Positions 18,275-26,867 of a stretch of DNA of 27,500 nucleotides are shown one piece after another. Numbering within the stretch: the stretch's first letter is position 1; the number at the start of each line of letters is the position of its first letter. Location: assembly GCA_019918135.1 (NCBI GenBank), contig WBZZ01000893.1, forward strand, positions 1 to 27,500. The letters run 5' to 3'. Both the position numbers and the translations under genes were made by a program. The notes beneath the pieces are model-generated. The model searched no databases. It worked only from the letters and a program-made list of their open reading frames with translations, and was not told where the DNA came from. The DNA comes from Paulinella micropora (Eukaryota > Cercozoa > Imbricatea > Euglyphida > Paulinellidae).

Positions 18275-18613
18275 TTAACTTATCTTTGGAGACGGGCAGA
18301 TTATCCCAATAAGAAGCGTGAGTACACCTATAAATGTGTTAGCATTAGCACAACTGATTGTCGGGTCGCTCAATCTAACAACACACAAAATGATTATGCT
18401 ACATATAACTGTCATCTGAACAGCATATTTAATTAATCTTGCATCTGTCCTTTCTTTAAAGCAACAACATCGCCACTCATCGTTAATTTCATGGTCTAAT
18501 TTTTTTTGTTCATTTTTTAACTCTGACGAAATACAGCGAGACTTTAATTCGGGAGTTAGTTCGCCATCTGCCATATCAATGATTGGAGGTGGAGGGTGTA
18601 ATCTAGGTGGCAT
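18275..18613 (-). CDS. Small membrane protein with two C-terminal helices
   Basis: 112 codons. Soluble N-terminal half (MPPRLHPPPP, then an acidic/Lys helix and a CCC cluster at about residues 49-51), then two transmembrane segments: about 61-82 (KYAVQMTVICSIIILCVVRL) and about 93-106 (FIGVLTLLIGIICPSPK). Short proteins ending in a hydrophobic hairpin and a PSPK-like tail occur in Polinton-like viruses and NCLDVs as putative membrane or virion components. That comparison is from memory. It starts 31 bases after the fibre gene's stop, in the same direction, so the two are likely co-transcribed. Confidence 0.65.
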   Translation of the reverse strand: MPPRLHPPPPIIDMADGELTPELKSRCISSELKNEQKKLDHEINDEWRCCCFKERTDARLIKYAVQMTVICSIIILCVVRLSDPTISCANANTFIGVLTLLIGIICPSPKIS

Positions 18614-18644
18614 TGATATTACGGATTTCTGCTAATTGGTTTTT

Positions 18645-18887
18645 TTAATCTGCTATATCATTAGTTAGATTTTTATTTTCTTTTTCTAAATTAACTACCT
18701 TTTCTGCCATGTGTTGAAAAGCGCTGACTAATATTGGTATAAAACTTGTATATGTTATGCCTTCAAGATTTCCATTTCCATCATCTGCTTTCATTCCACT
18801 TTCAGATACAAATTCAGGAAATATTTTTTTAACTTCATCAGCAATAAATCCGTGGTTCTTTTGTTCTTTCTTTTCGTCTGATTTCAA
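18645..18887 (-). CDS. Fibre C-terminus: S74 chaperone domain, second half
   Basis: 80 codons in a frame shifted by one base from the upstream fibre segment. Begins SDEKKEQKNHGFIADEVKKI, the GFIAxEV block of the Peptidase_S74 intramolecular chaperone, followed by PEFVSESG, GITYTSFIPILVSAFQHM and a terminal coiled coil (EKVVNLEKENKNLTNDI). S74 domains trimerise phage and viral fibres, then cut themselves off. The first half of the domain, with the cleavage-site serine, lies in the neighbouring frame. The shift coincides with an AAATTAATG stretch at about 18,912-18,920. Confidence 0.8.
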   Translation of the reverse strand: MKSDEKKEQKNHGFIADEVKKIFPEFVSESGMKADDGNGNLEGITYTSFIPILVSAFQHMAEKVVNLEKENKNLTNDIAD

Positions 18888-20640
18888 ATAATATGAACAG
18901 CAGTTAATATTTTCATTAATTTCTCACAACAATCCCCGCAGTCTAATGTTTTAATATCTGATTGTAGCCTGCTGTCCGATGAGTTTGTCCAAGCACCATT
19001 AAGAGGAATATAATTATGACTACCAGACGGCTCACCAGTAGTAGAGTTTGAAGTAGTCCAAGCGTGAAGCAAAACAGTAGAAGAAACAATTACTCCATAA
19101 TTCGTATATCCTCCCGATTTAAAATATAGTTGTGGGTCATTAGTGTAAGCAGGTCGTTTTCTTAATGTTAAAAATCCGCTGGATGCTGTTGGGATGACTA
19201 CCTCTCCCGATGTATTAATGTTTATCGCCTCAGTCCAAGTTATATTATTTCCCGCTGTTGTTCCAGTATTATAATAAAAAGCGAGTTTGTTTGAGATTTT
19301 GTATATTTGAACGTTTGAGCCAGAATTACTTGATTTCCAGTTTGAGCCGTCATAATAAGCATCAAAACTTAAGCCTATATTGTCGTGTGCCCAGTTCAAT
19401 AATTGAAATGTTGGATAAGCATCCGCCGTTGTTATTGCTTGTAAGTGTGCTCCTCCGATATTACTCGCCGTTCCGTATAATTCTAATCCGCCTGTCGCCC
19501 CATTTGCTGATTTCGTTGTATTGCCTATGATTATCGGCTTACCTGATGCTGTTGTTATTTTATCGCTCGTTGCCAATGTCGTTGTTGATATCCCCGCATT
19601 TGCCGTTATCGCCCCACTCGCTGTTATTGCCTTCGTTGTTAATAAGCCCGATGTGCTACTGATGTCTATTGCGGTGTTAAATGTTATATTACTTCCTACC
19701 GCTACTCCTGACGCATATTGAAAAAGGAGATTAGTGCCTTTGGCTATCATAAAATTTGAGGTAGCAGAACTTGACTTATCATTAACTGAGCCATCCCAAT
19801 AACAATCAAATTTTAGTGCTACATTGCTATGCCCGTTGTTAATTAATTGAAAACAAGGGTAATTGGGGTCGCCTGTTGTAAATGCTTGTATATGCGGCCC
19901 TGCTACACCAGATGTCCCGTATAATTCTAATCCACCCGTGTATGCCGCCAATCCTCTCCTTGTTCTTCCCAATATTAATGGTTTATCTTGTGCTATCGTT
20001 ATTTTGTCGCTCGTTGTTAATGTTGTTGTAGTCATGCCAGCAGTTGAAGTGATTGATGTTCCCGTTATTGTTCCGCCATTTGTTATGTTGTTTGAGTTCA
20101 TATCTAAGGCACCATAAAACCGCATACCGCCAGCATTGTTAAAACGGACAATGTCAGATGAAGCACTTTTATTATCCACAAGTTTTGAAATATAAAGACC
20201 TGCTCCTTTTACATCAAATGCTACATTCGTAAATACATAACCTCTTTGGTCTGCGGTTCCGCTTGTAGCAGTATTTAGAGTAAATAAGAAATATTGATAA
20301 TCTCCTGATGTCTGTGAAAAGAATATATCTCCTCCATTTTGGTTTAATATCCTCGCCCCATTATATGTTATATTTCCGCCATTAGTGATAGTTTGATTAT
20401 TAAAATCAGCATTGTTCGTTAAAGTTAGATATTTAATTGTAGTGCTCGCACCATTAAATGTTTTACTTCCTGTTATTGTTTGGTCTCCTGTTAGTTTTAC
20501 ACAATTGTCATCTAGATATTGTCTATTTACCGCTTCATTCGCATTTTGTGGTGCTCCCAGATTAACTATCCTACTACTATTACAATCTAAGCCCGTGGCA
20601 TTAATCCACGCAACAATCGTCCCGTCAATAGTAAAACTTA
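18884..20640 (-). CDS. Fibre protein, middle and S74 first half
   Basis: Open without stop from about 20,640; an apparent start at 20,179 (GTG) is internal. Reads TIDGTIVAWINATGLDCNSS, then a KLTGDQTITGSKTF module like those of the upstream segment, then repeated pairs such as TTTLTTSDKITIAQDKPLIL and TTLATSDKITTASGKPIIIG followed by GGLELYGT and FQLIN/FQLLN blocks (two copies of a unit of roughly 150 residues). Near the end SSDSRLQSDIKTLDCGDCCE is the S74 entry motif (self-cleavage before the conserved Ser in characterised members). It is continuous by sense with 22,485-20,638 upstream and 18,887-18,645 downstream, each across a one-base shift. Confidence 0.75.
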
Positions 20641-22485
20641 TTTTTTTCGCAGAAATTTCAAAGTTTCAGTTTTCATATCCAAACTAGCAATTGACCCAAT
20701 ATTACTGGTAGAATTGAAAACGATAAATGTGCCCTTTGTTGTTGAATTGATTGAATTTCCAGTAATTTCCACACCACTGCTATATGTCTTAATTCCTGCT
20801 ATGGTTTGGTTTCCTGTTAGTTTCACATTTTGCCCGTCTAATGTATCCACATAACTTTTGTTTGCTCCGTCCGTTGTTGCTGATGCTGTGGCTAAGTTTG
20901 TTATTTTGTTGTTATTCAAACTTAATGTTGTTCCAGTTGCGGTTATAATTAAAGTATTACCTGAATATAACTCTACATACGAACCAGTTATTTGTATCGG
21001 ATACCAAGTCGCTGTTGCTGTTTTTTGTGCTGCAATCATTCCTATTTTTGTATCAAAGGCTATGCCGATACCATCAAAAGTAGTAGGATTGGATGAACCA
21101 CTTACTTCTAAAGTTGATGTAAATTTTTTATTCCCTGCTATGGTTTGGTCTCCTGTTAGTTTAACCACCGAAGTATCAAGAACTGAAACATCCACACCAT
21201 CAACAAGATGAACATTTGTTATGCTTTGGCTTTTCATATCAATACCCGCACTAGCATTTATTATACTGCTGAATGTCTTAATACCCGCTATGGTTTGGTC
21301 TCCTGTTAGTTTAACCACCGAACCATCAACTGCGAGATTTGCGAGATTAATTCCATTATACGTAGAAGCCCCTGAAATAGCATAACCACCCATATTTAGT
21401 CCTCCCGTCATACTGGCTGTGCCGTCTAATCTAAGAAAGGGTGGTGTGGTGTTTCTCCATTGTCCTGTGCTATACATAATCAGTTGATTATCTGCTGGGA
21501 AGCCTGATATTGTCACATCGCTATGTGAGTCTATACTTCCAGCTGCTGACACCTTATTATTATTATCATTATGCTCAAATATCCATTCATCAACACCTTT
21601 GTCATTTAGTAAATTTACATTCATTATGTTTTGTCTTTTCACATCAATCCCCGCACTCGCATTTATTATACTGCTAAATGTTTTAATTCCTGCTATGGTT
21701 TGGTCTCCTGTTAGTTTAACCACAGAAGTGTCAAGGGCGGAAACATCAATACCATCAACCAAATTAACATTTGTTATGTTAAATCCTCCCATATTTAAAT
21801 TTCCAAACATCATAGCGAGACCATCCAATCTAAGAAAAGGTGAGTTTGTGTTTCTCCATTGCCCTGTGCTATAATTGAGCAGTTGGTTATCGGCGGGTGT
21901 GCCTGTAATTAAAACATCGCTGTGTGTATTAATTGAGCCGTCTGCTGACACTTTATCATTATTATCTTCGTGCTCTGATATCCAAGTATCAACATCTTTG
22001 GTATTTAATAAATTTACACATGTTATATTCAAATTACCGCCCATATTAATGTTGCCGAATTCAGCAACATTTATCGGAAATGTTTTATTTACCCGGTTTA
22101 TTGAATTATATGTGAGATAACTATTCATTGCGATTGGTGCGGTTATGACTACATCCGTTAATTTATCCAGTTCAAAATCGCTTATATAACTTGAATTTAA
22201 TGTAGCAAATGAAGTATTACCCAACCCATCTGTCTTTAATACTTGATTTGCCGTGCCGTCCGCTAGTGGTAAATCGTATTCGTTATTGATTGACACATAA
22301 CCAGTATCAGATATCAACAAAGAGGAGTTATTATTTCGCGATGATATTGTTATGTCGTCAGTCCTTGCTTGTATTGAGTTTGCTTCAATATGATCGCCAT
22401 ATAATACACCATCAACTTCTAAATCCTCGTCTATTATCACAGAGCCGTAATAGTGATATGCCCACGGATTGCCCAAATGGTTCAT
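20638..22485 (-). CDS. Fibre protein, N-terminal segment with repeated modules
   Basis: 615 codons. N-terminus MNHLGNPWAYHYYGSVIIDE, then a beta-rich shaft. The module VKLTGDQTIAGIKTFSS occurs about four times with variants (GNKKF, GIKTYSS). A longer unit (SHSDV, PADNQL, YSTGQWRN, PFLRLDG, NMGG) occurs twice. Such serial modules with a C-terminal S74 domain are typical of tail-fibre or spike-like trimeric proteins of phages and large DNA viruses, suggesting receptor attachment. The final residues (KFLRKK, TAA) are out of frame: a one-base shift in the AAATTT stretch near 20,656 leads into the downstream segment. The original protein would be about 1,280 residues. Confidence 0.75.
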   Translation of the reverse strand: MNHLGNPWAYHYYGSVIIDEDLEVDGVLYGDHIEANSIQARTDDITISSRNNNSSLLISDTGYVSINNEYDLPLADGTANQVLKTDGLGNTSFATLNSSYISDFELDKLTDVVITAPIAMNSYLTYNSINRVNKTFPINVAEFGNINMGGNLNITCVNLLNTKDVDTWISEHEDNNDKVSADGSINTHSDVLITGTPADNQLLNYSTGQWRNTNSPFLRLDGLAMMFGNLNMGGFNITNVNLVDGIDVSALDTSVVKLTGDQTIAGIKTFSSIINASAGIDVKRQNIMNVNLLNDKGVDEWIFEHNDNNNKVSAAGSIDSHSDVTISGFPADNQLIMYSTGQWRNTTPPFLRLDGTASMTGGLNMGGYAISGASTYNGINLANLAVDGSVVKLTGDQTIAGIKTFSSIINASAGIDMKSQSITNVHLVDGVDVSVLDTSVVKLTGDQTIAGNKKFTSTLEVSGSSNPTTFDGIGIAFDTKIGMIAAQKTATATWYPIQITGSYVELYSGNTLIITATGTTLSLNNNKITNLATASATTDGANKSYVDTLDGQNVKLTGNQTIAGIKTYSSGVEITGNSINSTTKGTFIVFNSTSNIGSIASLDMKTETLKFLRKK

Positions 22486-22587
22486 AATTTAATAGAATTA
22501 TTTTATACAAACAAATTTTCAATTGTGTTATATAGCAAAATCGCGAGCGATTTTTTATATATCGTAGAATATATAGTTTAAAAAAAT
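22486..22587. promoter_or_regulatory. Divergent intergenic region with palindrome
   Basis: 102 AT-rich bases between the fibre gene (minus) and the gene at 22,588 (plus). Contains AAATCGCGAGCGATTT at about 22,538-22,553 (arms AAATCG/CGATTT) and TTTATATAT and AATATATAG boxes. Probably holds promoters for both directions. Confidence 0.5.
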
Positions 22588-23181
22588 ATGAATACTAAAG
22601 CTATTGCCGTTACTGCTACCCCGACATTAACAAGAAACACTCAAAATGTGTATGTTGGTCTTGATCTTAGGTCGTGGATGGAAAGTTCAACATTCACTAC
22701 TCTTTGCACGGGCGGTTATGGTAGCAAAACAATATCTAATTTAGGATATGGTTATTTCATTAAAGTTGCTTTTCGCGGGTCTTTGAATTTGCCCGCCCCG
22801 ACTGGAATTGGAACTTTTCAGTTCTGGTTTCATAAAACGGACGGAACAAATGTTGAAGACTTTTACAGCGAAGTGCTAAATTATACAACCGCCATTGAGT
22901 ATAAGTCTTTTGATTGTATATGGCTAATTCAAAGATACGGAGTTCAAATGAAAATGATATGGTTAATGACTTGTCCAAATCCCGCGGACACCACCAATAA
23001 TACAACAATACAAATTTCTGGAAATACGACTAATGAGGTTTTATTGACATACGCAACAGATGCTCCAATAACATTGGAAGTATATTATAAAACGGCATCT
23101 GCGGATTATGTATCTTTTAAACCATCATATTTTAATATTGATGTGATGAGAGACATAGCACTAACCGCCGCTTACACATGA
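22588..23181 (+). CDS. Beta-rich protein, possible minor virion protein
   Basis: 197 codons, complete. Alternating hydrophobic/polar pattern with many Thr, Tyr and Asn, no signal peptide, no cysteine motif. Segments such as YGYFIKVAFRGSLNLPAP, IGTFQFWFHKTDGTN and APITLEVYYKTASADY look like strands of a beta sandwich or jelly roll. It could be a minor capsid (penton-like) or fibre-head protein given its place beside the fibre gene, but no homologue is recognised. Its stop overlaps the convergent gene's stop by about 10 bases. Confidence 0.6.
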   Translation: MNTKAIAVTATPTLTRNTQNVYVGLDLRSWMESSTFTTLCTGGYGSKTISNLGYGYFIKVAFRGSLNLPAPTGIGTFQFWFHKTDGTNVEDFYSEVLNYTTAIEYKSFDCIWLIQRYGVQMKMIWLMTCPNPADTTNNTTIQISGNTTNEVLLTYATDAPITLEVYYKTASADYVSFKPSYFNIDVMRDIALTAAYT

Positions 23182-23399
23182 AACCTGTCATACATGTCTT
23201 TTAGTGTTGTTAGTTTGCCCTCGTGTTGAGATAAGACATCGCAAAAAAACGTCTTATAATCTAACTTACCATATTTAAGAATAGGTCGTTGCTCTGGTGG
23301 TATGTGTGAGTATCTACTCTCGTGCCATTTCTTCATATCCTCCTGTAATATGGTGCGGTCTTCCACTTTCATATACAAGAAATTAAACGGGTCTTTTGA
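23172..23399 (-). CDS. C-terminal part of acidic protein (after frameshift)
   Basis: Reads MKVEDRTILQEDMKKWHESR, then PPEQRPILKYGKLDYKTFFC, and ends MYDRFHV. The frame is open a few codons upstream of the apparent ATG (DPFNFLY) and continues the 23,838-23,383 gene after a one-base shift in an AAAA run near 23,390. Helical, Lys/Glu-rich, unrecognised. Confidence 0.55.
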   Translation of the reverse strand, partial: SKDPFNFLYMKVEDRTILQEDMKKWHESRYSHIPPEQRPILKYGKLDYKTFFCDVLSQHEGKLTTLKDMYDRFHV

Positions 23400-23838
23400 T
23401 ACTTTTCAAATGTGCCGTTATTATTTCATAGCAACTATATCCGTTCTCGGGCGGATTCCGCTTTGCTTTAATCGGTGTTTTCTTTTCCTTTGGTGGTGTG
23501 GGTTCCGCTTTTGCTTCTAAAACTGGTAATTCTTTTTTTGCTAATTCTTCTCCTACGTTGGTCTTGATTTCGGTTATACCAGTCTCCTTCAAATCACTTT
23601 CTTTAAAAGGCGTAAATTCTTCTGTCGTTTCTGGTTCTTCGTCAAAGAATTTTTTCATCGTATCGGAAGAAGGCAATACAACTTCAATATTATCACCTTC
23701 TGGTGTTTGTTCGGGTCGGCATTTTTCATAAAATGCGACGATATCAGTTTTAAGCGATTTGCTTGTTGGTAGTTTTATATCGCTACTTAAATGAGTCCAT
23801 TTTTCTATTTGGCTCAGATAATCTTTTTTGGTTGACAT
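23383..23838 (-). CDS. Acidic viral protein, unknown, frameshifted end
   Basis: Starts MSTKKDYLSQIEKWTHLSSD. An in-frame upstream ATG at 23,853 is unlikely because a TTATATATAAC box ends directly before 23,838. The first 60 residues are helical. Residues about 60-140 are an acidic, Pro/Lys linker (EEPETTEEF, PTPPKEKKTPIK), followed by GYSCYEIITAHLKS where the frame breaks. The whole protein would be about 220 residues. It sits downstream of the primase-helicase in the same direction. Function unknown. Confidence 0.6.
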   Translation of the reverse strand: MSTKKDYLSQIEKWTHLSSDIKLPTSKSLKTDIVAFYEKCRPEQTPEGDNIEVVLPSSDTMKKFFDEEPETTEEFTPFKESDLKETGITEIKTNVGEELAKKELPVLEAKAEPTPPKEKKTPIKAKRNPPENGYSCYEIITAHLKSIKRPV

Positions 23839-23850
23839 GTTATATATAAG
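23839..23850 (-). promoter_or_regulatory. TATATATAA box at start codon
   Basis: CTTATATATAAC lies immediately before the ATG of the acidic protein gene on the minus strand and decides between two in-frame ATGs. Confidence 0.55.
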
Positions 23851-23921
23851 CATAACAAAAAAAATCCGTTTTATATTATTTATTCATCATCATTGTCGTC
23901 GTCAAAAGTCCATTCATTATC

Positions 23922-24690
23922 TCAATAAATAGTCTTCCATTGATTTTTACATTCTTCTAAGGTTGGTAAATCTACACATCTAATTCTTATACCTTCTTCC
24001 ATTGTTTTCTTCTTTTCTACTATATTTGGCATCAGTTTTCTAAGACTGGTCCAGAAACTGACTTGTGAAGTGTGTGGATCATTTACATTTGCTTTATATG
24101 TATCATACAATGCTTTCTTTGAAACCTCTTTACCAAAATGAATTTCTGGAAACTCGTTTGTAATATATCCCAAGTTCAAGCAATCCGACCACCACTTTCT
24201 CAACTTTGAAAGGGATTTCACTTTTTGTTCTCGCAGTCCCTTTGTAATGATTGTTTCGCGGTCGTTAAAATCGCTGAGGTCTCTTTCAAGAAGAAACTTC
24301 GCTAGTCGTTGCCTGTCAATAGATCTAATATCTGTAATCACTTTTCTTTTCTCGTCTGGTTTCATGAGTGCCAGTTCATCAGAAACATCAAGGACTAGCC
24401 ATCGTTGCTCAGTGGTTCCCGCTGGCACTACCCATTCTTCGTTTGAAGCAAGGACTAAGAATAACATATTTTCTAATGTCAGATTTGGTAAATATTTTTG
24501 TTTGAGAGTGAGCGTATTTTCTGATACAAGTTTCTTAATTGTTCCCGCTCGTTCCTTGTCGCCACCCCATACCATTTCGTCCATAAATACTACGATTGCT
24601 TTTGCGAGTTGGGCATTGAAATCACCCAGAATTTCTTTAACATCGGACGGCTGGAAGTAATGATCGGCGCCGATTCCTCCGTGAATGATT
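23922..24690 (-). pseudogene. SF3 helicase part of the primase-helicase, P-loop missing
   Basis: Open from about 24,690 (GGIGADHYFQPSDVKEIL) through Walker B (AIVVFMDEMVWGGDKERAG) and the sensor/motif C block (LFLVLASNEEWVVPAGTTEQ, then RW). This is the signature of phage/plasmid- and NCLDV-type SF3 helicases (DUF5906-like), ATPases that unwind DNA at viral origins. In that family a Walker A GxxxxGK[ST] lies some 40-70 residues before Walker B. No such motif exists in any frame upstream; the primase side stops matching at KDVKSF near 24,690. The C-terminal region (SKLRKWWSDCLNLGY, then KKALYDTYKANVNDP) is a winged-helix-like tail ending at a TGA (23,922); the same frame continues DNEWTFDDDNDDE to TAA, so the TGA may be a mutation. 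Confidence 0.7.
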
Positions 24691-24699
24691 TCACATCTT

Positions 24700-25455
24700 T
24701 TAATGTGTCTGCTGGAATTTCAAAACCCTTAAACAAGTATAAAACCCTTGTTTATCATTATCAAAGTATGCTTTTGGATCAAAGATTACATCATTCACTT
24801 CGCGTCTTTTCGGATGTGTGTTCCACATTTTATACAAATCAATAACATTCAATGTGGCGGGGTTTTTGCCTAGTGCTATCCAATCCTCCTTTGATAAATT
24901 AGTCTTTACTCTCTTGTTTTTGAAGAATGATTCCATCGCTGATTCCGTCTTGTAGCGGAACACCTGCTTACCTTTTGAATCAACATATTCTTCAATTATA
25001 GTCGGCTTTGCTAAGTTAGCAAATGTGTATGAATTATTCATCCAAACCAAAGCAGTATCTATCAACTCTGTGAATTTTTCCAAATTATTACATTCATCGG
25101 CAAGTCTTCGCAAATCTTCAATCGTGTTGATATTACGGACGACGGGGGGAGATAGTTCGTAAATTTTTATACCTTTGCCCTCGCAATTACTATCGTGGCA
25201 GTAGAAATACAATCCGTCTCTTCTCCATACTACATAGCAATTGTCGCTGTTATTTTCTTCTCCGTTTATGATACATATTCGGGTCCCTATGGTTTTTAAA
25301 ATAAACATTCTCTGCTCTTTTTCAACAATTTCCACATTTGGTATTTTGCTGAGTATAATCTCATATATTTCTTCCAATTTGATATGTTTATATCGTTTCA
25401 AAGTTGTATATTCTGGAACTCTGATATTGTAAAATGTATCGTCATCGGTCGCATA
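24700..25455 (-). CDS. Middle of primase-helicase: zinc site and linker
   Basis: Shifted one base from the primase segment. Opens as DYATDDDTFYNIRVPEYTTL, then HIKLEEIYEIILSKIPNVEI. Counting from the Met at 25,401, Cys55, Cys68, His69 and Cys73 in NCYVVWRRDGLYFYCHDSNC form a zinc site like the one that follows the AEP domain in herpes UL52/NCLDV primases. Residues about 150-215 contain the pre-helicase segment (KNKRVKTNLSKEDWIALGKN, then VFDPKAYF-like residues). The frame ends in stop at 24,700, and the sense continues a few residues in another frame (GFEIPADTLKDVKSF) before the deletion. Confidence 0.65.
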   Translation of the reverse strand, partial: YATDDDTFYNIRVPEYTTLKRYKHIKLEEIYEIILSKIPNVEIVEKEQRMFILKTIGTRICIINGEENNSDNCYVVWRRDGLYFYCHDSNCEGKGIKIYELSPPVVRNINTIEDLRRLADECNNLEKFTELIDTALVWMNNSYTFANLAKPTIIEEYVDSKGKQVFRYKTESAMESFFKNKRVKTNLSKEDWIALGKNPATLNVIDLYKMWNTHPKRREVNDVIFDPKAYFDNDKQGFYTCLRVLKFQQTH

Positions 25456-26129
25456 ATCAAGTAATCGTCTATTTCTACATCTTGTAGCAGTTTCAAGGTG
25501 TTTGTTTTTGGCGTGTATGAATACGGAAGCAAAACGCGGTCGCTACCATCTTTATGAGAATAGATAGTGCGGAAAGCCCTGTTTTTGTTATAAACAGAAA
25601 TATCAAGTATAGTCCGCAATTCAATATTCTTGTCGGCTCGTTCAAATGTGAAAAAGAGGTCGGGGTAATCTTTTTCAATTACCACTTCCACGTATTTCCA
25701 GAACTCTTTTTGTGTTTCGCAGTTTTGAAACACCAAGCCATTATCGTAAGAAAAATGGCACGACATTTTACCATTCTTACTCGCATCCAAGTATCTTGCT
25801 TTTTTAGGATTATACTTCAAGCCTACATTAGCAAATACATTTTCCATAAGCGTGTTCCATCGCTCATACATTTTTTCTCGTGAGATTGACAATTCATCGC
25901 CATCAATGTCGGCAAACATTCGTTGGGGTTTGTTTTCCATTAATACTTCATAGTATTGTCTTTGTTCCTCTGGCGTTTTTTCAATCAATGCCACGAAATC
26001 CTCTTGAAATGGCACAGTGGTGAATTGCTTGTTCCCCCACTTGATAAGGACCGCGTCCTGCGGTTTATCTCTCAGTGCTTCTTCTTGTTTCCAATACCAT
26101 TGCTCATCGGTCAGTGTCGGTGCGGTCAT
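25398..26129 (-). CDS. Archaeo-eukaryotic primase (AEP) domain of primase-helicase
   Basis: 243 codons; start fixed by CTTATATAGT (ACTATATAAG on the coding strand) right before the ATG. All three AEP motifs are visible: FADIDGDE (Asp74, Asp76), SCHF (Ser123, His125) and LDISVYNKNRAFR (Asp176, Arg184). Family knowledge: such enzymes make RNA or DNA primers for viral DNA replication and are fused to a zinc site and an SF3 helicase in NCLDVs, virophages and Polinton-like viruses, as seen downstream here. The last 20 residues (MRPMTIHFTISEFQNIQL) are out of frame; the true continuation is in the 25,455-24,700 frame. Confidence 0.85.
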   Translation of the reverse strand: MTAPTLTDEQWYWKQEEALRDKPQDAVLIKWGNKQFTTVPFQEDFVALIEKTPEEQRQYYEVLMENKPQRMFADIDGDELSISREKMYERWNTLMENVFANVGLKYNPKKARYLDASKNGKMSCHFSYDNGLVFQNCETQKEFWKYVEVVIEKDYPDLFFTFERADKNIELRTILDISVYNKNRAFRTIYSHKDGSDRVLLPYSYTPKTNTLKLLQDVEIDDYLIMRPMTIHFTISEFQNIQL

Positions 26130-26139
26130 CTTATATAGT
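26130..26139 (-). promoter_or_regulatory. TATATAA box at primase start codon
   Basis: ACTATATAAG on the coding strand ends at the ATG. The next 130 bases upstream are very AT-rich with no other gene. Confidence 0.55.
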
Positions 26140-26268
26140 CGCTCAGAACTTTTTATAAAAATAAATTAATTATTCTATATATCCATATATATCACTATTC
26201 TTAATAGGTAGTTATAATTTTTTATACATCTTTATACAAAAAAAAAATAACTCGTCTTCTTTTACTTA

Positions 26269-26640
26269 TTATCTTAGCCAAAATGGCCTTCTGTCTGTTC
26301 CATTTCTAATCTTATCTAAACAATCACATGGGTCAAATCCTCTAAAAGCATTACAAAGAGTACATCGATAAAATTTCTTTTTCATACAAGATTTATGATA
26401 ATAATTGTCCCTGTTTGGATATTTTTCTACAATCTTTTTTGGAATTACCCTGTTGCTATTACAATAACAACACAATTTAATGTTCGGATTGTCAAGGGTG
26501 CGAATAAGCAATGATAGATCTGTATTCATTTTATCATTCTTAAACCGCTTGATACATTCAGATCCCAGCACCATTTCGTTTCCGTTTTTTACATTTTTGA
26601 AACGTAATTCTTTGTAATCTTGTGTGAGCAACAACAATAT
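26269..26640 (-). CDS. Zinc-ribbon-like protein, C-terminal segment
   Basis: Reads FKNVKNGNEMVLGSECIKRF, then CCYCNSNRVIPKK, CMKKKFYRCTLCNAFRG and CDCLDK, ending FWLR, TAA. The GSECIKRF block, preceded by a CxxH element in the other frame, is a pattern I know from phage and mimivirus-type proteins (CxCxH plus IGSxCI) of unknown function; likely a zinc-binding or nucleic-acid-binding protein. Joined in sense with 26,819-26,589 through a one-base shift in the A5 run at about 26,600. Confidence 0.6.
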   Translation of the reverse strand: MLLLLTQDYKELRFKNVKNGNEMVLGSECIKRFKNDKMNTDLSLLIRTLDNPNIKLCCYCNSNRVIPKKIVEKYPNRDNYYHKSCMKKKFYRCTLCNAFRGFDPCDCLDKIRNGTDRRPFWLR

Positions 26641-26819
26641 TGTTGTTCCCCGTTTTCTATACTTTCCACAAGTTTCCAGTCGTTCGTGTTCCACTTTCCG
26701 TCGGGGGACATAAATGAAACTGCATTGACTAGATTTAGGAAATAATTTCCACTTACATAATCCAAATGAAGTCCTAGGTCGTCGTATGTCCAATACGATC
26801 GGCGGCGAGAGGTGTCCAT
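26589..26819 (-). CDS. Zinc-ribbon-like protein, N-terminal segment
   Basis: 76 codons starting MDTSRRRSYWTYDDLGLHLD, with TTATATAAACC directly before the ATG. Contains a Trp/Tyr-rich first half and CCCSHK at residues 62-67, the first half of a zinc site. The frame ends at SKM, TGT-AAA-type run; sense continues in the next frame (see 26,269-26,640). A whole protein of about 180 residues is expected. Confidence 0.6.
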   Translation of the reverse strand: MDTSRRRSYWTYDDLGLHLDYVSGNYFLNLVNAVSFMSPDGKWNTNDWKLVESIENGEQQYCCCSHKITKNYVSKM

Positions 26820-26833
26820 GGTTTATATAATAG
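26820..26833 (-). promoter_or_regulatory. TATATAA box before the zinc-ribbon-like gene
   Basis: TATTATATAAACC on the coding strand ends at the ATG. Confidence 0.5.
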
Positions 26834-26867
26834 TGTATATATTTTTCATGAAAATATATAAAATAAA

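Noticed and set aside
18053..18436. Plus-strand 127-codon frame
   Set aside because: Phe-rich, composition-driven, and antisense to both the membrane protein and the Cys-pair protein, which have motifs and promoter boxes.
19521..22487. Several hydrophobic plus-strand frames opposite the fibre gene
   Set aside because: Val/Leu/Pro-rich shadows of the Thr/Asn/Gly-rich fibre; they repeat wherever the fibre modules repeat.
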